From Pholiota molesta (lineage: Eukaryota; Basidiomycota; Agaricomycetes; Agaricales; Strophariaceae): DNA of 64,000 nt. Below the pieces are notes generated by a model. That model was not told the DNA's origin. It saw only the letters and a list, made by a program, of their open reading frames with translations, and did not search any database. Shown one piece after another: positions 21,584 to 34,440 of this stretch. Location of the stretch: NCBI GenBank assembly GCA_014925825.1, contig JACGCK010000017.1, positions 1-64,000 of the forward strand, in the 5' to 3' direction. Position 1 is the first letter of the stretch; each line of letters begins with the position of its first letter. The position numbers and the translations under genes are program-made.

Positions 21584-24500
21584 TCAATCAATAAGCACTT
21601 CGGGATAAACTATATTTTTTGTCTGTGTAGTTTCTGAATTTGGATCCCAAATAGCTTTGATATTGTAGACAGAAGTAACTCTTGAAACCGCAACATATAA
21701 TTGGCCATGCGCAAAAACAGAATTGATAAGATTGAGTCCAACATGTAAAACTGATTGTCCTTGTGCTTTATTGATTGTCATTGCAAATGCAAGTCGAACA
21801 GGAAATTGGCGTCTGGAGAATTCAAATGCAACTTGAGTATCTGTTGGTGTAATAGAAATGCGTGGAACAAATATAGTCTCTCCAGCATGCTCTCCAGTCA
21901 AAAGACGGACTTCTAAAACTCGGTTTCCCATCCGCGAAATAATTCCTCTTGAACCATTACAAACACCCTCGGCAGCGTTAAGATTGCGAAGAATCATAAC
22001 TGGACATCCAATTTTAAGGGTAAGTTTGGCAAGAGGTAAACCGGAGCAATTGATTGTATTGAGGTATTCCACCGGATACATTAGAATACCTTCATTTCCA
22101 TTTCCTTGGTTGTTGAGAATAGAGTCTGCACTGTGGAAAGTTGTGGATTGTCCAGGAAACTTGTCGAGTATAGCATTATTGATATCGTCCACATCATCAT
22201 TCCGACTGCAAAGAATTGTCCTCTCAGAGTAGTACTGGTCTTCATGTAAGGCATTGCGGTAAATTCCAGGATATATGGTATCGATTAAAGAAGAGATGGT
22301 ATTTTGTGGACATTTGAAATGTTCAGGGAGAGTAATATTGTCAGAACCATCGGTATGCCTTCCATGACCCAATTCAAGTTGCCATTGTGCAAACTCTCTT
22401 TCCCGAACATGGGCTATATTCAATCGCATATTTTGAGTTAGACGCAGAATATTGATTGACCGCCATAGAGTTGAACGCTGCATAGATGCACTAACAATTT
22501 GTGGCCGAGAACCTTTAATGATAACAGGAAGGATTTGTTTGAAGTCTCCACCAAATACAACAGATATGCCGCCAAAAGGATGATCAATGCCCCTAATATC
22601 ACGTAAAGTACGATCAACGGCTTCATGGTTATGACGGTGTTGCATTGGAGCCTCATCCCAAATAATCAAATCAGTGATGCGGAGAAGGGCAGCCAAATCT
22701 GTATTTTTGCCAATTGCACATATAGAAGCTTCATGGATCTTGATGGGGATTTTGAAACGCGAATGGGCTGTACGTCCTCCCATCAAAAGCAAAGCTGCGA
22801 TTCCTGAAGATGCAACACAGACAACAATCTTTCCTTGGCCTCGTAGAGAGTGACAAAGAGTATTGTAGACATATGTCTTGCCTGTTCCCCCAGGTCCATG
22901 AAGGAAAAAACACTGGCCAGTTTTATTGGTAACTGCATCCATAATTGTATCAAATGCTGCCCGTTGACCATTATTGAGAGTAGGAATTCGGGCTGTTGCC
23001 AAATTTGTTTCATGCTCCATATTATAGTTGCGCTGCTCAGCGATTAAGCGATTTCCAATTGCTGCTGCCCAGTCTTCTTGTGGCAAGGGCATAGTCGGCC
23101 AATCCTTTAGTGACTTGTTTGTAGTAGCAAGCAATTGGTCAATAAGATAAAGACCATAATCGAATACTTGCTCTTCTGAAGGATTTTGACGGATATTGCC
23201 ATTGTGAAGTGCATAGCGTAGATCATCACAAATCTTTGTCCGAAATTGGAGCCATAAGCTTAGTGGATCTGCTGGACTACAGTCGCGAAGCAGAGTCACA
23301 AAAAGATTCCGCAATTGGCGTCCACTGGCCATATGTCCGGCTTCATCAAGACACTGCTTCCATTCATTGTCATCTTCCAAAAGACCATGGTGAATGCATG
23401 CTTCACGGAATGTATTATAGAGAACTCCATTGACTGTTCGCAAATCCTCAAATGAAGTGGCCCCTTTGATACTTGATAGAAGAGTGCGTAGATAGAAACG
23501 TTCCCCAGAGCTGGGATGAGCATAGTACATGCGTCCAATGGCAAACAGCCTTTGCCGTGGTGCCCATTTTTTCAGCTTCTGCTTCCATACAAATTTAGAG
23601 GGAAAGTCCTGATAAAGAAGATCTCTGGCAGTTGGATTTTCTGCATTTGCTTTGAAGTAAGCTGTAAGAGTAGTATCTTTTGGAGCATTGCGAGCAACAA
23701 CAGCCTGCAAATTTGGTGCCTGTTCTTCATCCCACATAACCATTTCATGGCCAGGTAGATGGACTTGGAGCCGAACAACTGCAGGACTCTCTTGATGCAT
23801 ATGGAAGTGGAAAATACGCCAGCATGCTTCACATGCGCATACATATCGTGCATCCAAATATAGTTTGACTTCATCCTGGCATCGTCCAAACTCCATTGTC
23901 GTGCGATCATGGCCTTTGTAGACATATTTGTAGATATACTTGATGGCTTTGATTGAAGAAATACACTCCACATTGATATGGCAGCGGTACTTCCAAGTAA
24001 GATACGGAGAATAAGGAACCACCCAGCGATTATCAACTGTTTGCCCTCGGACATTGTATGTCTTCCCAGTATCACGTCTTCGAAGGTTTGCATAGGCATC
24101 CTCATTGACAGTAGTTTGATCGCGGAAAAACTTTGGAAAGCTTTTTGAACATTTTCCATTAACCAAACATGGTGCATTTGGAGCATTATGCTCTGCTCCA
24201 CATGGGGTGTGAACCATCATTTTGGAAACCAACTCAAAAGTATAGGGTAGACATCAGGATCTGGAAATTCTGCTGATATCAAACTATCAACGTCTTCAGG
24301 GGTTCGCAGCTTGTCTTGGGGTTCCAAAAATATAATCATATGCATATGTGGGAGTCCTCTCTTTTGAAACTCGATGGTCCAAACCCTTGCCACAACACGT
24401 CCCAAAATGTTTTTCTGGCAGATGTCTTTGAGTAGTTGCTTGATCTTCTCATGAAAGACCCGCACAATAATATCAGGCCGGTCGGAAGAACTTTGACCTG

Positions 24501-26515
24501 GAAGTAATGCATCTATGATCTCTGGCCAATTTGGATTTGCAGTAACAGTGATGAACAGATCAGCTCCATGATAGTAGCGATTAATTGCTAAAGCATCCTG
24601 ACAATTCTGAATCATATTGCGTGTACTGCCAGAAAAAGAAGAAGGCAAAATCGTCCGTTGGCCAATATCTGCTGGATTGGTTGTTGGATCAACAGCAATA
24701 GCATCCATAAGACCTTGATGTGAATGCATACGGAACTTGGTTTGGTTATTCAAAATCCACCATAGACGATTCTGCTCTGATGCTGCCCAGCAATCAACAA
24801 TAAACTCCTGAAGCAGCTTTTCTGATAAGAAGACATGCATGCTTTCATTATCCCGAGGGTGAAGCCGATAGCGGAAATATTCAGTTTGAGTTATATGCTT
24901 CCGCTTTTTGGATTGATCAACAGGAGCATCATCTTCATTGAGAGGATCTTCAAGAGGATCATTATCAACAACTTCTTCACCATTACGGAAAGGTATTTTC
25001 GGATGCCAACCAAGCTGTCCTGTGGGAAATAGCAGAACATAGTGAAGGGAATGATAGAGTGGATGTAGTTCACTGATTCTTCGTAGTCCTTCCCCTGCCT
25101 TGCGATGCAAAATAATGTCACGGGTATTTTCAGCGCGGTCACCATCTCCTGGAAGAATAACAGCCACCTCATTTGAAGTTGTTGGAAGATTGTACCGACG
25201 CCGATCAGTATCAGAGTCATATCGAAGAGCAATAGTGTGTTGTTGATCAGCAGGAAAGTTTCGGGTGAGTTCAAATGCCTGTTTGTATAATTGGACAGCA
25301 GGATGTTTCCGATGTAGCATATCTTGTAGAGTTTGCATAGTTGCTCGATTCAAACTCCTATTTGCAGGATGATTCATGCGATAGTTGAGAGCTTCACTTC
25401 CATCATAAATATATAGTTGAGCATATGAGGGCACTGCTCCTTCTGCTGGTAAGAGAGATCCAGCGAGGTGAGAAAGTTTCCCCTGGATCTTGAAAACATA
25501 TGGTCCACCACCTTGACGATTAAGTGAATCATCGATTTTGACACCCAATGACGTCATAGCTAATGCATTGTTGTATTGGCGAATATTGCTCCGAAAGCTT
25601 TTCGATGCAGGTGATGTATCAGTTAATAAATGCGAAAGCTCAGGGGGTGGATTTTCTAAATTTGGAAGCTCTATTTTTCCATTAAAGCAACACATTCCAA
25701 ATTGAGGATTTCGTTTTGATGACTTAGCCAACCGTTCATCAATCCAATGAAGAGCAGAACACTTTGAGCACTTTATATCCATTTTTCCCAACTTGTGAAT
25801 AGGCCAGGAAATATTGAATGGCTGTCGCGCAATTGGAAGATTGCGTGGAACAATGGGTGCAGGAATAGGGATTGGTGCTATAGGTGGTGCAGGTAGAGCG
25901 GGTGGAATCACAATTGGCAGTGGAGCAGGAGCAGGCTCAGGAGGAATATAATTAGGTGGAGAAGGAAGTCGTGGAAAAGGTGCAGGTTGGAGACGGTTAA
26001 TCCGTGGACCTCGTGGAATAGGAGCAGGAACCTGAGGAATTTGTGCATTAGGAATCTGTGGGTGAAGCTATATGGATTTATTAAATATCAACATGTAATA
26101 AAATAATAATAAATAGAATTTACCTGATTGGGGTTATTCACTTGTCGTTGTCGTTGTCGAGGTGGAGCAGGCATTTGAGGCAGAGCAGCCAGCTGCAAAG
26201 CTAAATTTGCTGGTAAATGTGCATATTGTTGGCCATTAAATACTATAGGTGCAGGAACTGGAGGCAGAGGAAGAGGAGGAGGCAGAGGAAGAAGAGGAGG
26301 CAGAGGAAGAGGAGGAGGCATGTGGAGATTAGGATTTTGAAAGAGCAGAGGAAGATCAGCATTATTAAACCGTAAAGGTTCAATTGCAATACGGGCATGA
26401 TTCGGAGTACGACGATTTTGCGGGCTATCCAAATTACGGCTATTACGCTCTAACTGCTGAGCAGCAATGCGAATACGTTGAGGAGTGTTTGGAGGAGTAT
26501 CAGGCCTAAGTCATT
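21584..26515 (-). pseudogene. Helitron Rep-helicase (HUH endonuclease plus PIF1 helicase), frame broken
   Basis: In Helitrons this single protein nicks DNA, joins it through tyrosines and unwinds it for rolling-circle transposition. Minus strand: a Pro/Leu-rich N-terminus (26505-26110, start codon not fixed; an acceptor at about 26505 suggests an upstream exon), a 60-odd base intron, then 26065-24217 with a Cys-rich segment (CSKCSALHW, GMCCFNGK), LFITVTANPNW and the HUH motif GLPHMHMIIFL. The frame shifts by one base in a T run near 24235. It resumes in 24232-21584 with IKYIYKYVYKG (two-tyrosine motif), then PIF1 helicase motifs GPGGTGKT, IIWDEAPM and GGDFKQILPV, ending ...NIVYPEVLID. Both halves are otherwise open. 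The break separates HUH from the tyrosines, so the copy should be non-autonomous unless the base is a sequencing error. Confidence 0.9.
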
Positions 26516-27550
26516 ATTATTTATTATTATATGTTGAATGTTTAGCCCAAAAATAAACCCACATCAGAGAGTTTAGTTAGAATACGCAAAAGAGCAAAGA
26601 TAGAATTATAATTCTGGTGCAGCTGTGCAATCCGTTCAAAACCGAAAAAAAGAGAAATCGGTGCTAACAGCTGCAGTTGAAAATAGAGTTTCAATCCCAA
26701 AGGAAGGGGAGGCAACTATGATTCAAAGAATCCGCCAACCAAACTCCCTGCAAACTGTGCCCAGAAAGAGGTCCAGACGCAATGGTCTTAGTCAACTGGC
26801 AAACTCTCTGTAAAGAAAGGCCAGGGAGGTAGGACTTTTCAGAGCTTCACCTTGGTCGTCTAATTTTCCAATTGAACAGATGCAAAGACGGCTGCAGACA
26901 GATGCAAATTACTATCTTAGCTCAGAAACGCGTAAGAAACTTTGGATAATCCAAAGATTCAAAATCCAAAGAGAAGGGCCAGGAGTCCGAAGTTGCTTTA
27001 GATTATAAGTCAGTAGTAGCTTTTACACATTATAAAAGCAATTAAATACACAGAAAAGCGAAGCAGGGAGATCTGGTTATTTTTCCAGATAGATGGAATT
27101 GAGCTATAGTGAAAAGAAATAATATATTAGCATTATACATAAGCTAAAAAAGCGAAAACATTATTATTTACATATCAGACAATTGGTACTTGAGGTATTT
27201 TGTGAGATGTAGTGGTAAGAAGTTTGAAGAGATGGGTGTTTTGAAGAGAAAACAGTGAGAAAGCGGTCAAAATTGAGGCTGCAGGCTTGACACATGGAAT
27301 ATGCATGGCATTGTTTGTTTGGTTTAGAAGGTATAGCCTTGAAGCGGCGGATTGATGGACGCCGAGCCCGCGGAAAGAGGGAGAAAAGTGTACAGCCACT
27401 ATTACGTAAAATTATTACTTAAGCAAAAGACCGTTCTCTCTTAATATCTTTGATAAGTATATGGAGTACAAACGAACGAATATTTTTAGTTCAAGGTAAG
27501 AACAGTGCTTAGCTCAATCGTCCTTACTTATGTCATTCCTAAGTATTACA
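26516..27550. other. A+T-rich Helitron 5' side and boundary zone
   Basis: Probably promoter and 5' region of the Helitron. Frames at 26625-26813 and 27175-27399 have no recognisable domain. No terminus was identified. Confidence 0.35.
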
Positions 27551-28600
27551 TTGTTAAAGTCTCCCGCCCATCGCCCGCTCACATCTTCATCCAATCTTCG
27601 TCATTCGCCCTTCAAATCTATCACTTAGTATTCCGTCCACAAACCCATCGATAAATCTTGCATCTTACAGCCACTTATACCAGGCCCTGGTTGCCGTGCG
27701 CATACGGCTTCAAAGCTCTGTGGACTGGGAATCAAGACTGATAGTGGCGATCAAGTGGCGATGATTTTGTCCCCGCCGGCCATTCACAACATTGCATCAA
27801 TGCTGCCATTTGCGCACAGTGCACACGCCATGCCTATGTTGAACCCATTTAGCTTTATTCTTTTTCTTCCCAATTCCAGCTTGCCATGTTGAAAGACTGA
27901 TCATGAGATCAAATCATTCAAAGTGACCGAACAAGGAACCTCAAAGAACATCGCCATCTATATGAAGCGTGCTCGCCATCATGATCATGATCACTAGCTG
28001 GAATATGGAAAGCTCGTCAAAGAGGGGAATATGGGCCCGAGACGAAGGCGGCCGCCGCACCGCTGGGATGCTCTCGGACCCCGGTGTTCAGCAATGGACC
28101 GTACCGGGTACAACCTCACCTCACCTCACTAGCTTTCTTATCCTGCGTAAGGTCAAATTTGCTATCAGAATTTAGTGCCGGTGTGCTCCCTAATCACAGC
28201 GCATTTTCATGGCCACCATTTGTTCTCGTATGTATCATGTAGTACTTAGTATGCCGACGGAATAGACATGTGGGTGCTTGGATGATATAAACCGATCTTA
28301 CCTGGGGTTCAAACATTCAAGCCTCATGCTCAACAAGGTCGGTAGACTAGCTACATTGGGCACCACAAAGAGCCACAAAGATGGGATTATCCCCGACTGT
28401 CTACCCTTTCATGATCAGGGGATGTTCGTCTTTTGGATCAGTGACCGTACTCATCGCATGCACAATGAATCAGTAGGCGACGCAGGACGATTGCAATAAT
28501 TTATACTTTGCTACGCATTTGTCAACATGGGCACCAGATGGAGTCTAGATGTCAAGTGTTATGTTATATTTAACGTAACAATGATGATGATCATGATTAT
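27551..28600. other. Intergenic with a possible decayed TIR-like segment
   Basis: 27560-27580 has CGCCCATCGCCCGCTCACATC, and 27745-27790 has GGCGATGATTTTGTCCCCG...CCATTCACAAC. The latter resembles TIR text at 3452-3490 (GGCGATGATTTCGTCGCCCG...CCATTCACGAC). The match is patchy, so this may be an old fragment of the inner TIR. 27900-28600 shows nothing I can support. Confidence 0.35.
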
Positions 28601-29719
28601 TTAACAATGTCCAAACACCTTGTAGAGATCAGGTATATCAAGGATTGGTGCTACATCGCGATCGAGCAGCGACTTTGGAGGAAAGAAATTGTTTCGCATG
28701 GCCGAGAATAGGATATTTTTTATCTGCCACCGCTCAGCTTTGTACTCATCAGTATCAGATGTTGGTGGCATCGGAGTATAGAAACGGGCGAGTTCGCGTA
28801 GAAAATTGTCGAAACATTCTGCTTCCGACGTCCAATCGACCTAAACTCAAGTGTAAGAGGCACAATATACGCAAGCAACCAAGAGAAGGAAAGTGAACAT
28901 ACTTGTGGTCCAAGTCTCATTAGGAAAATTGGTAGATTTTCTAGATTTGGCACATAATCGCGCAGAAGTTGTGGGAGACTCTCAACAAGACCGTCTTCAG
29001 TGATCATCAATGAGAAATAATCTGACAACATCTCGCGCCGGTCCGAGTCCAGCAGGATCTCCATGATACGCTGATCTCGTAATATATCGTGGTGAATGTA
29101 TAGATTAGCGTAGAAAAATAAACCAACTTACATCGACAATCATACTTTTGCTGAGATCGCTCGATTCCGTATTCTCCGCGCCTACTCCTATTTCAACCAT
29201 CTCTCGTAGAGATGGTGGAGGGTATAGTTTTATGCGACTGAAGTCACCAAATTGGCGCAATCCTAATTGATAAAATAATTCCTCTCTGAAGGAACTATAA
29301 GCAACTATGTTGTCGGTGATAGCAAAAGTCATACGCAAGGACATCATGATTCACAAGATAAAGTTTGCTCGAGTGTTGAATTAGAGATAGACATCTATGG
29401 ATGTCGACTATCCCGACGAAAGTATGTTCCTCTAGAATTTCAGAAAGCTCTGAAGTGCATCAAAAGCGCGCTGATTTACTGGCAAAGTCGGATGAATCGA
29501 TTAAGAGTGGTGCTTACGCTGATCTTTTGCTTTCTCCAATCTTCTTCGTAGGTTTATCACTGAAGTTAAGAAGCACTTCGATTCCTTCACCTCCCTTGAG
29601 ATGGACAGCCTGAGGGTACTCTTTGACGGCGTTTGCGGTGTTGTAGTCTCCATGAAGACTTGAATTGCTGGATGGATAAACAGAAGGCGGGCACAGGATC
29701 CAGATCTCAGAACTGACAA
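28601..29719 (-). CDS. Solo MLH1 C-terminal domain (mismatch-repair dimerisation domain), 292 aa
   Basis: In intact MLH1 this domain binds PMS1 and its last residues complete the MutL-alpha nuclease site. Five exons (29719-29518, 29449-29335, 29285-29132, 29070-28903, 28840-28601) with GT-AG introns total 879 bases, exactly 293 codons, all open. After an unconserved start come ESKCFLTSVINLRR, EEHTFVGIVDIHRCLSLIQ, SSKLYLVNHDVLA, EELFYQLGLRQFGDF, SDLSKSMIVD, LESLPLLL-type text read as VESLPQLLRDYVPNLENLP, IFLMRLGPQVDW, EAECFDNFLRELARFYTP and PPKSLLDRD...IPDLYKVFGHC then stop. MLH1 proteins end in FERC; here it is FGHC, with the final Cys kept. The GHKL ATPase half is absent. The first ATG (29719) may be fortuitous. 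It is a captured, still-open fragment or a functional truncated gene. Confidence 0.88.
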
Positions 29720-31512
29720 TCAACTTCTTTTATATGTCGACAAACTTACGGGTGCATACGAAATAAGGGCAAGAGGTCGGATACGTTGCGAGAATTTGCC
29801 GAGAATTGAAAAAAGGGGCACATAGTACTAATCTCCATTTGCCTACGCTCATGTGACATTTGAGGCATCTTGTAGTACTATGTACTACTGCCGGACCCTT
29901 GCCAGACCCACCCTAGCCAAACAATTCGTTGGACATCAGTTAAGAGCAAAAAACATGATTATTAGATATATTTTGAATGGTACATAGTATATAATAAGCG
30001 GTAAATCTACAGTTAGTACCCAATAGCATAGTACCTGGCGAGGAGTTGTCATAGCAGACGGCAAACCAGCAAATAAGGGTCAGACCGGTTCTTAACAGAC
30101 GACTGGAGGGCCGTCGTTGTATTCACTGCTAGGAAGGGCTGTCAGGAGACATGTACAAGTTGGGAGAGGGGTATGCTTTGCAAAGCAGCAGGGAGAGCGA
30201 CGAGCATTGGTCTCGAAGATGCAACGGGATACCATGGCCATTTTTGGCGACGTGGGGGAGCTGTCTGTAAGCCGTTCGGCAGGTATTAGAAGAGGGGGAC
30301 TGGGCGGTGCTGAAGGCGGTTATGGACGGATGGATGAACGGACAATGCTTGTTCGATCGCGTCATAGCCGCTGCAAGGGGGCTGGTGGAAAGGCGATCGC
30401 GTCGATGACGATCGCGGATAGATGGACACACGAACGAATAACCAAAGGTGCTCATTTGTCTTCACGATGGTCGCTGAGAAAGGGCTGAAGGGGGCGGGGA
30501 CGTCAAGCGCGGGCGGTGTGGGCTTTGGTCGCAGTTGTCATAACCGTGGCCATCATCTCCAACGTATGGACGGATGAGCTCCCAGCTCGTCCATCGTCGT
30601 GGAGGCCGCAGGAAGGATGCTGGATACATAACGGGCGTACGAGCGAGCGCGAAGCTCGTTTGTCTTTGACGTGCCGCGGGTGCCATCGCGCATGCCGGCT
30701 GTGGGATTTGTGATGGAAGAGCACGCAACAGCAAGAAGGCGGCGGCGAGAGGGTCTGAAGGGGCGGGCGGCAGAAAACGATTCAACTAATGAACGGACGA
30801 GCATAACTTGTTCGTGTCGCGATGGCTGTTAGATACGCCCAGCCTGGCGGTGCGGTGGACGCGGGTACCGTAGCCTACGTTGATTGTGAACGAGACAAAC
30901 GGCAATCGGGGGGCTTACCTCGATGCTACTACTGCCGGCTGGGGTCCTCGCCCCATCGTCCTTCGCATTGTCAAGAAAGATCAGTATGCTGGGTATATGG
31001 CGAGAAGAGGGCGAGAGGATAGTAAGCTGGAATAAGGCAAGTCCAGCCTGGACTGGTTTAGAACTCCGAAATCAACCAAGTCGTGGCTGAATTCGCCTAC
31101 CGTACACTTCCATCGCCACCGCTCCCCGTCCCCGGCTCACCATCCCCTCCCACACGCCCTCACCGCTGCATGTCCCTCCCCTCCAGCGAGGGATGTGGAC
31201 CAGCGCTCTTCTTTGACATCGTCCACGAACAAGACGTCAGGAACTCGCTCAACACGAGTATTACCCGCCCGTCTCATCACCCCTTCGGCGAGCACGCGAC
31301 GGTTCGAAGTACCCAAGGCGCCGCCATTCTGCAACCCAATCGCAGCCGTATGATGCTATACCCACCTCTGTGGACGAACCTCACATAGTGGTTTTCTGGG
31401 TTATAAGGCCAATCTCTATAATACCACCGTGACTGAACTGCCTCGTGTCTTAATCGGTTAGCGGAACGGCAAATTCCCTTTCACCAATGCTCTTTGTTAA
31501 AAAAGAGGGCAT
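29720..31512. other. Region with no supported gene
   Basis: 29720-30060 is A+T-rich. 30060-31390 is GC-rich with many overlapping open frames on both strands and loosely repeated phrases (ATGGACGGATGGATGAACGGAC at 30322; GAACGGACGAGC with CTTGTTCG at 30790-30815). No domain or intron pattern is recognisable. It might be an old decayed element or exons I cannot identify. Confidence 0.35.
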
Positions 31513-31634
31513 CTTTTCATCCCCTCCTTTCTCTTTTTCCTACTGCTTTCTTCTCTAATCCATCTTGCGATACCTTTTCATCCCCTCCTTTCTCTTTTTC
31601 CTACTACTTTCTTCTCTAATCCATCTTGCGATGC
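31513..31634 (+). repeat. Tandem repeat, 61-base unit, two copies
   Basis: CTTTTCATCCCCTCCTTTCT begins each unit (31513 and 31574). The copies differ by one or two bases. They lie in the promoter region of the next gene. Confidence 0.85.
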
Positions 31635-31747
31635 TAACCCGAGCCGGAACGGTATGGACATCAAATGTAGCCTAGTCCGCGCACACTCGAGCTCACCATT
31701 CGCCAGGTTGCCCATCAAGTCTTGATTGCCAATGTCCTCAGCACCGT

Positions 31748-32805
31748 ATGTGTGCGCCCATCCTTTATGCCTACAAATTAGCTGATCGCCCCATTTTCTT
31801 CCAGAACATGCTTTTCATTAAACGGGGAGAGGACCTTACGACGTACCTCGGCGTAGCAACACATGTTAAGGAGTTTTGCCACTCCGTCTCAATTCTCCAA
31901 GTCAATTTGCCCAGCATGAAAGGATCCAGCCTTGCAATGCTTCGTGCTCTTCTGATGCGACTGTCCAGCATCACCACCCTCTGTATCGACGTCCCTGGCC
32001 TTTCCGATACGATGTGCCGCCGCCTATTTCGGCGCCTTATAATGCCCAATTTATCGTGCTTCAAGACGGACACGCTTCCTCACGGGGGTGTTTTCTCATT
32101 CATCGACCGGCATCCTCAGCTTGAGGCGATTACTGTTGGGCCCTGCAAGTCGGACAATGGGTGCAATTTCGTCCCCTCCCTCCAACAACTCAATTTAGAA
32201 GACATCCAGGGCCCGTCTGCATGCGTTTCGCCCTTCATCCAACGCCAGACGCAGCGCGTATTCGCTGGCCTTGACGCCGCTATAGACCATGATGCCCTCT
32301 TCCAACGTGCGGCAAGCAGCGGTGCATTGATTAGATTGGCCGCTCTCGACTTCCTGCCTTCCGACACTTCCATCATGGCTCGTATTGCGGCGGTTATGCC
32401 CGCCATATCGACTCTCCGCTTGGAAGAGGTTCACACAGATGTAAGCATTTTGTGTACAATTATATACGCCACGGCAAAACAACGCTAATCCTATATCAGA
32501 CTTGGCGCTGTCATAGCCAGGAACATCCATGGACTGATGGCTCATCCTGGACCGCAAGCCTCCTCGCCATGGCTCATCTGAAGCGCTTCTCTCTTCACAC
32601 CAGCAGCGCCTTAATATCCAAACCCGGCCGCAAATCTGAAGAGGAAAACCTCATCAAGCAATGGACGGGTGGGTCTACAAAGGGATCTTTGGATGAGATC
32701 ACGCTTTTCTATGGAGGTGGGCATCTGGCGGGCGGCTCCTACATGAGTGTATGGCAGCGGGTTGGTAGGAAGTGGGTGCGGAGTGAGTGTGTGCGAAAAG
32801 ACTGA
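31748..32805 (+). CDS. LRR/F-box-like hypothetical protein, 332 aa
   Basis: Two exons (31748-32440 and 32500-32805) joined by a 59-base GT-AG intron give 999 bases, intact. The composition and spacing of hydrophobic segments (SILQVNLPSM, SSITTLCIDVPGL, PNLSCFKTDTL, PQLEAITVG, PSLQQLNLEDI, IRLAALDFLPSD, PAISTLRLEEV, AHLKRFSLHTS) match the leucine-rich repeats typical of basidiomycete F-box-family proteins. I do not see an F-box itself. An upstream exon around 31690-31745 (ELTIRQVAHQVL frame) could supply part of it. Many such genes are expanded and variable in mushrooms. Function not predicted. Confidence 0.6.
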
Positions 32806-34440
32806 TCATTGGGGCCTTGCATTTGTGCTCTTACTTTGTTTAGATTCATTTCTGCGTTTGGTAATGCCTAGCTGATTCTTGTATAATGTTCTACAATTCT
32901 TGCTCTTACTTTTTTTAGATTCATTCTGCGCATTTGGTAGTCCCCAAATTATTCCTAGCTGATCCTTGTATAATGTTCTATAATACTTGCTCTTACTTTT
33001 TTAGATTCACTATGTGAGTTTGGTAGTTTTTAAATTATTCCTGGCAGATTCTTGTATAATATTCTATGATTCCACCTTCACTTCAGAGATTCATGAACGC
33101 TACAAAACTGAAATTAAATGTACCCAATTCAATGCCGAGATCAGAGATGAAATTGAGGGCAATCAAGTGAACACCAAGGTCTTTCCATACTCCGGAAACA
33201 CATTGGCGATGATGGTCAACGTTGAAATGGCGCGGGCGCGAGGAGCCGCTGTCGTTCGAATGGGCGCCTACGGGTGAAATGAGTGGCTGGCGGCTGGAGC
33301 GATGTAAGGCAGGAATCAGCGCCCGCCATTGGTCGTCTTCGCGTCAGCAACGGCAGTTTCCTGCAGAAGGACCGTAGTGAGCGACGGACGAACCTAGCGA
33401 TCATCCATCTCCCTGGAAGTCACATCGGCAACCCTTGAGATGCCTTGGGGCGCTGAGTACCGTACATGGCGACATGTGTGCATTAGTAGAGCGCTTTGTG
33501 GGAGAAGAAGGAAACGAGCACCTGCGGCATGCTCGTTTCATGAGCGACGGGAGGGGAAACAGTAGGCCATTGAGAGGCCGACTGCAACTCGCGGCCTTTA
33601 GGCAAGCTCGCTCCCGCGGCAGTGAGGGTCCATCCGGGGGCGATTGCTGGCAGTGCAAGTATGTACTAGTAGCGCCGATGCATCCGAAATGGGTGACGAG
33701 CACCAGTTTCGAAACGCCGTTACGACTCCTGGCTTCTGCGATATGCCGTACGGTTGGGTGTAAAATCATGAGCATGAACTAAGCTAGGGAAATAATGGTG
33801 GAATACCTTGGGTATGATTGTCGATGTGCCACAACAGGCCTCTGCCGTTGGGCGCCCCTCAGCCGATCGAACTCTCTGATTCGGGATATCCACCGGCCCT
33901 ACGCGCGCTTGCTATCCGAGTCGTAGACGTCGGCATTGGTGCCTCTACGTAGCAAGCAATCGTTGAAAAGAGAGATGACGCGATGCGACAAGAGAGAGAA
34001 CGCGAGCCGCTAAGTAGGACGTGAATGGTGCTGGATGGTGCTGGATGGCGGGGCTGTAGATTATGGAAACTCGGAACAACAGAGACTGGTGACAGTGACG
34101 GGTGTGACCATACAGGCGGTCATTCGCGCCTGATTGTACATGTGCCTGCAGACCGCATCTTCCAGCTCGACAAGTCGACGAAGACAAAACTAATGTCCCT
34201 GGGCCCCCAGTTCTGCTGAATACTCCAGTCTCACCATGCGCCGTCCTTCCCACGCAGCCGCAATCGCGTAGCTCCTCGCCACCCACCGCCCTCCCATTTC
34301 AATGGAGTTGGCGTCATCCCCTCGGCCGCACGCAATGATTCGCAGGAACTTCGCAGCTGAAGATGACGACGATGACAGACCCCAGCTGTTCGCCCTCACT
34401 GCTCACAACTTTCGATGACGATGGCGATTCCATGAGCTAT
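32806..34440. other. Intergenic with a short tandem array at its start
   Basis: 32828-33070 contains three imperfect copies of a unit about 85 bases long with GCTCTTACTTT(T)TTTAGATTCA and CTTGTATAAT(G/A)TTCTA. From 33070 to 34440 open frames overlap on both strands without any domain. Confidence 0.4.

Larger units (their letters stand above)
21370..27400 (-). mobile_element. Nested Helitron with Rep-helicase gene (ends approximate)
   Basis: A minus-strand Rep-PIF1 helicase (21584 to about 26515) marks a Helitron. Its 3' side (low coordinates) has GC-rich hairpins at 21375-21500 on an otherwise A+T-rich element. The 5' boundary is not visible; A+T-rich sequence continues to about 27400-27550. 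I could not find a clean CTRR 3' terminus or the 5' TC, so both limits are estimates. Base composition is clearly lower in GC than neighbouring cargo, which suits a separate later arrival. It lies just downstream of the orphan gene at 20378 without cutting it. Confidence 0.8.

Noticed and set aside
21584..24232. Independent PIF1 helicase cargo gene
   Set aside because: The two-tyrosine Rep motif precedes the helicase and the HUH half lies directly upstream in a shifted frame, so it is the Helitron protein.
28278..28499. Extra exon of the MLH1 fragment on the other strand
   Set aside because: Wrong strand and no MLH1 motifs; the MLH1 frame ends at a stop at 28601-28603.
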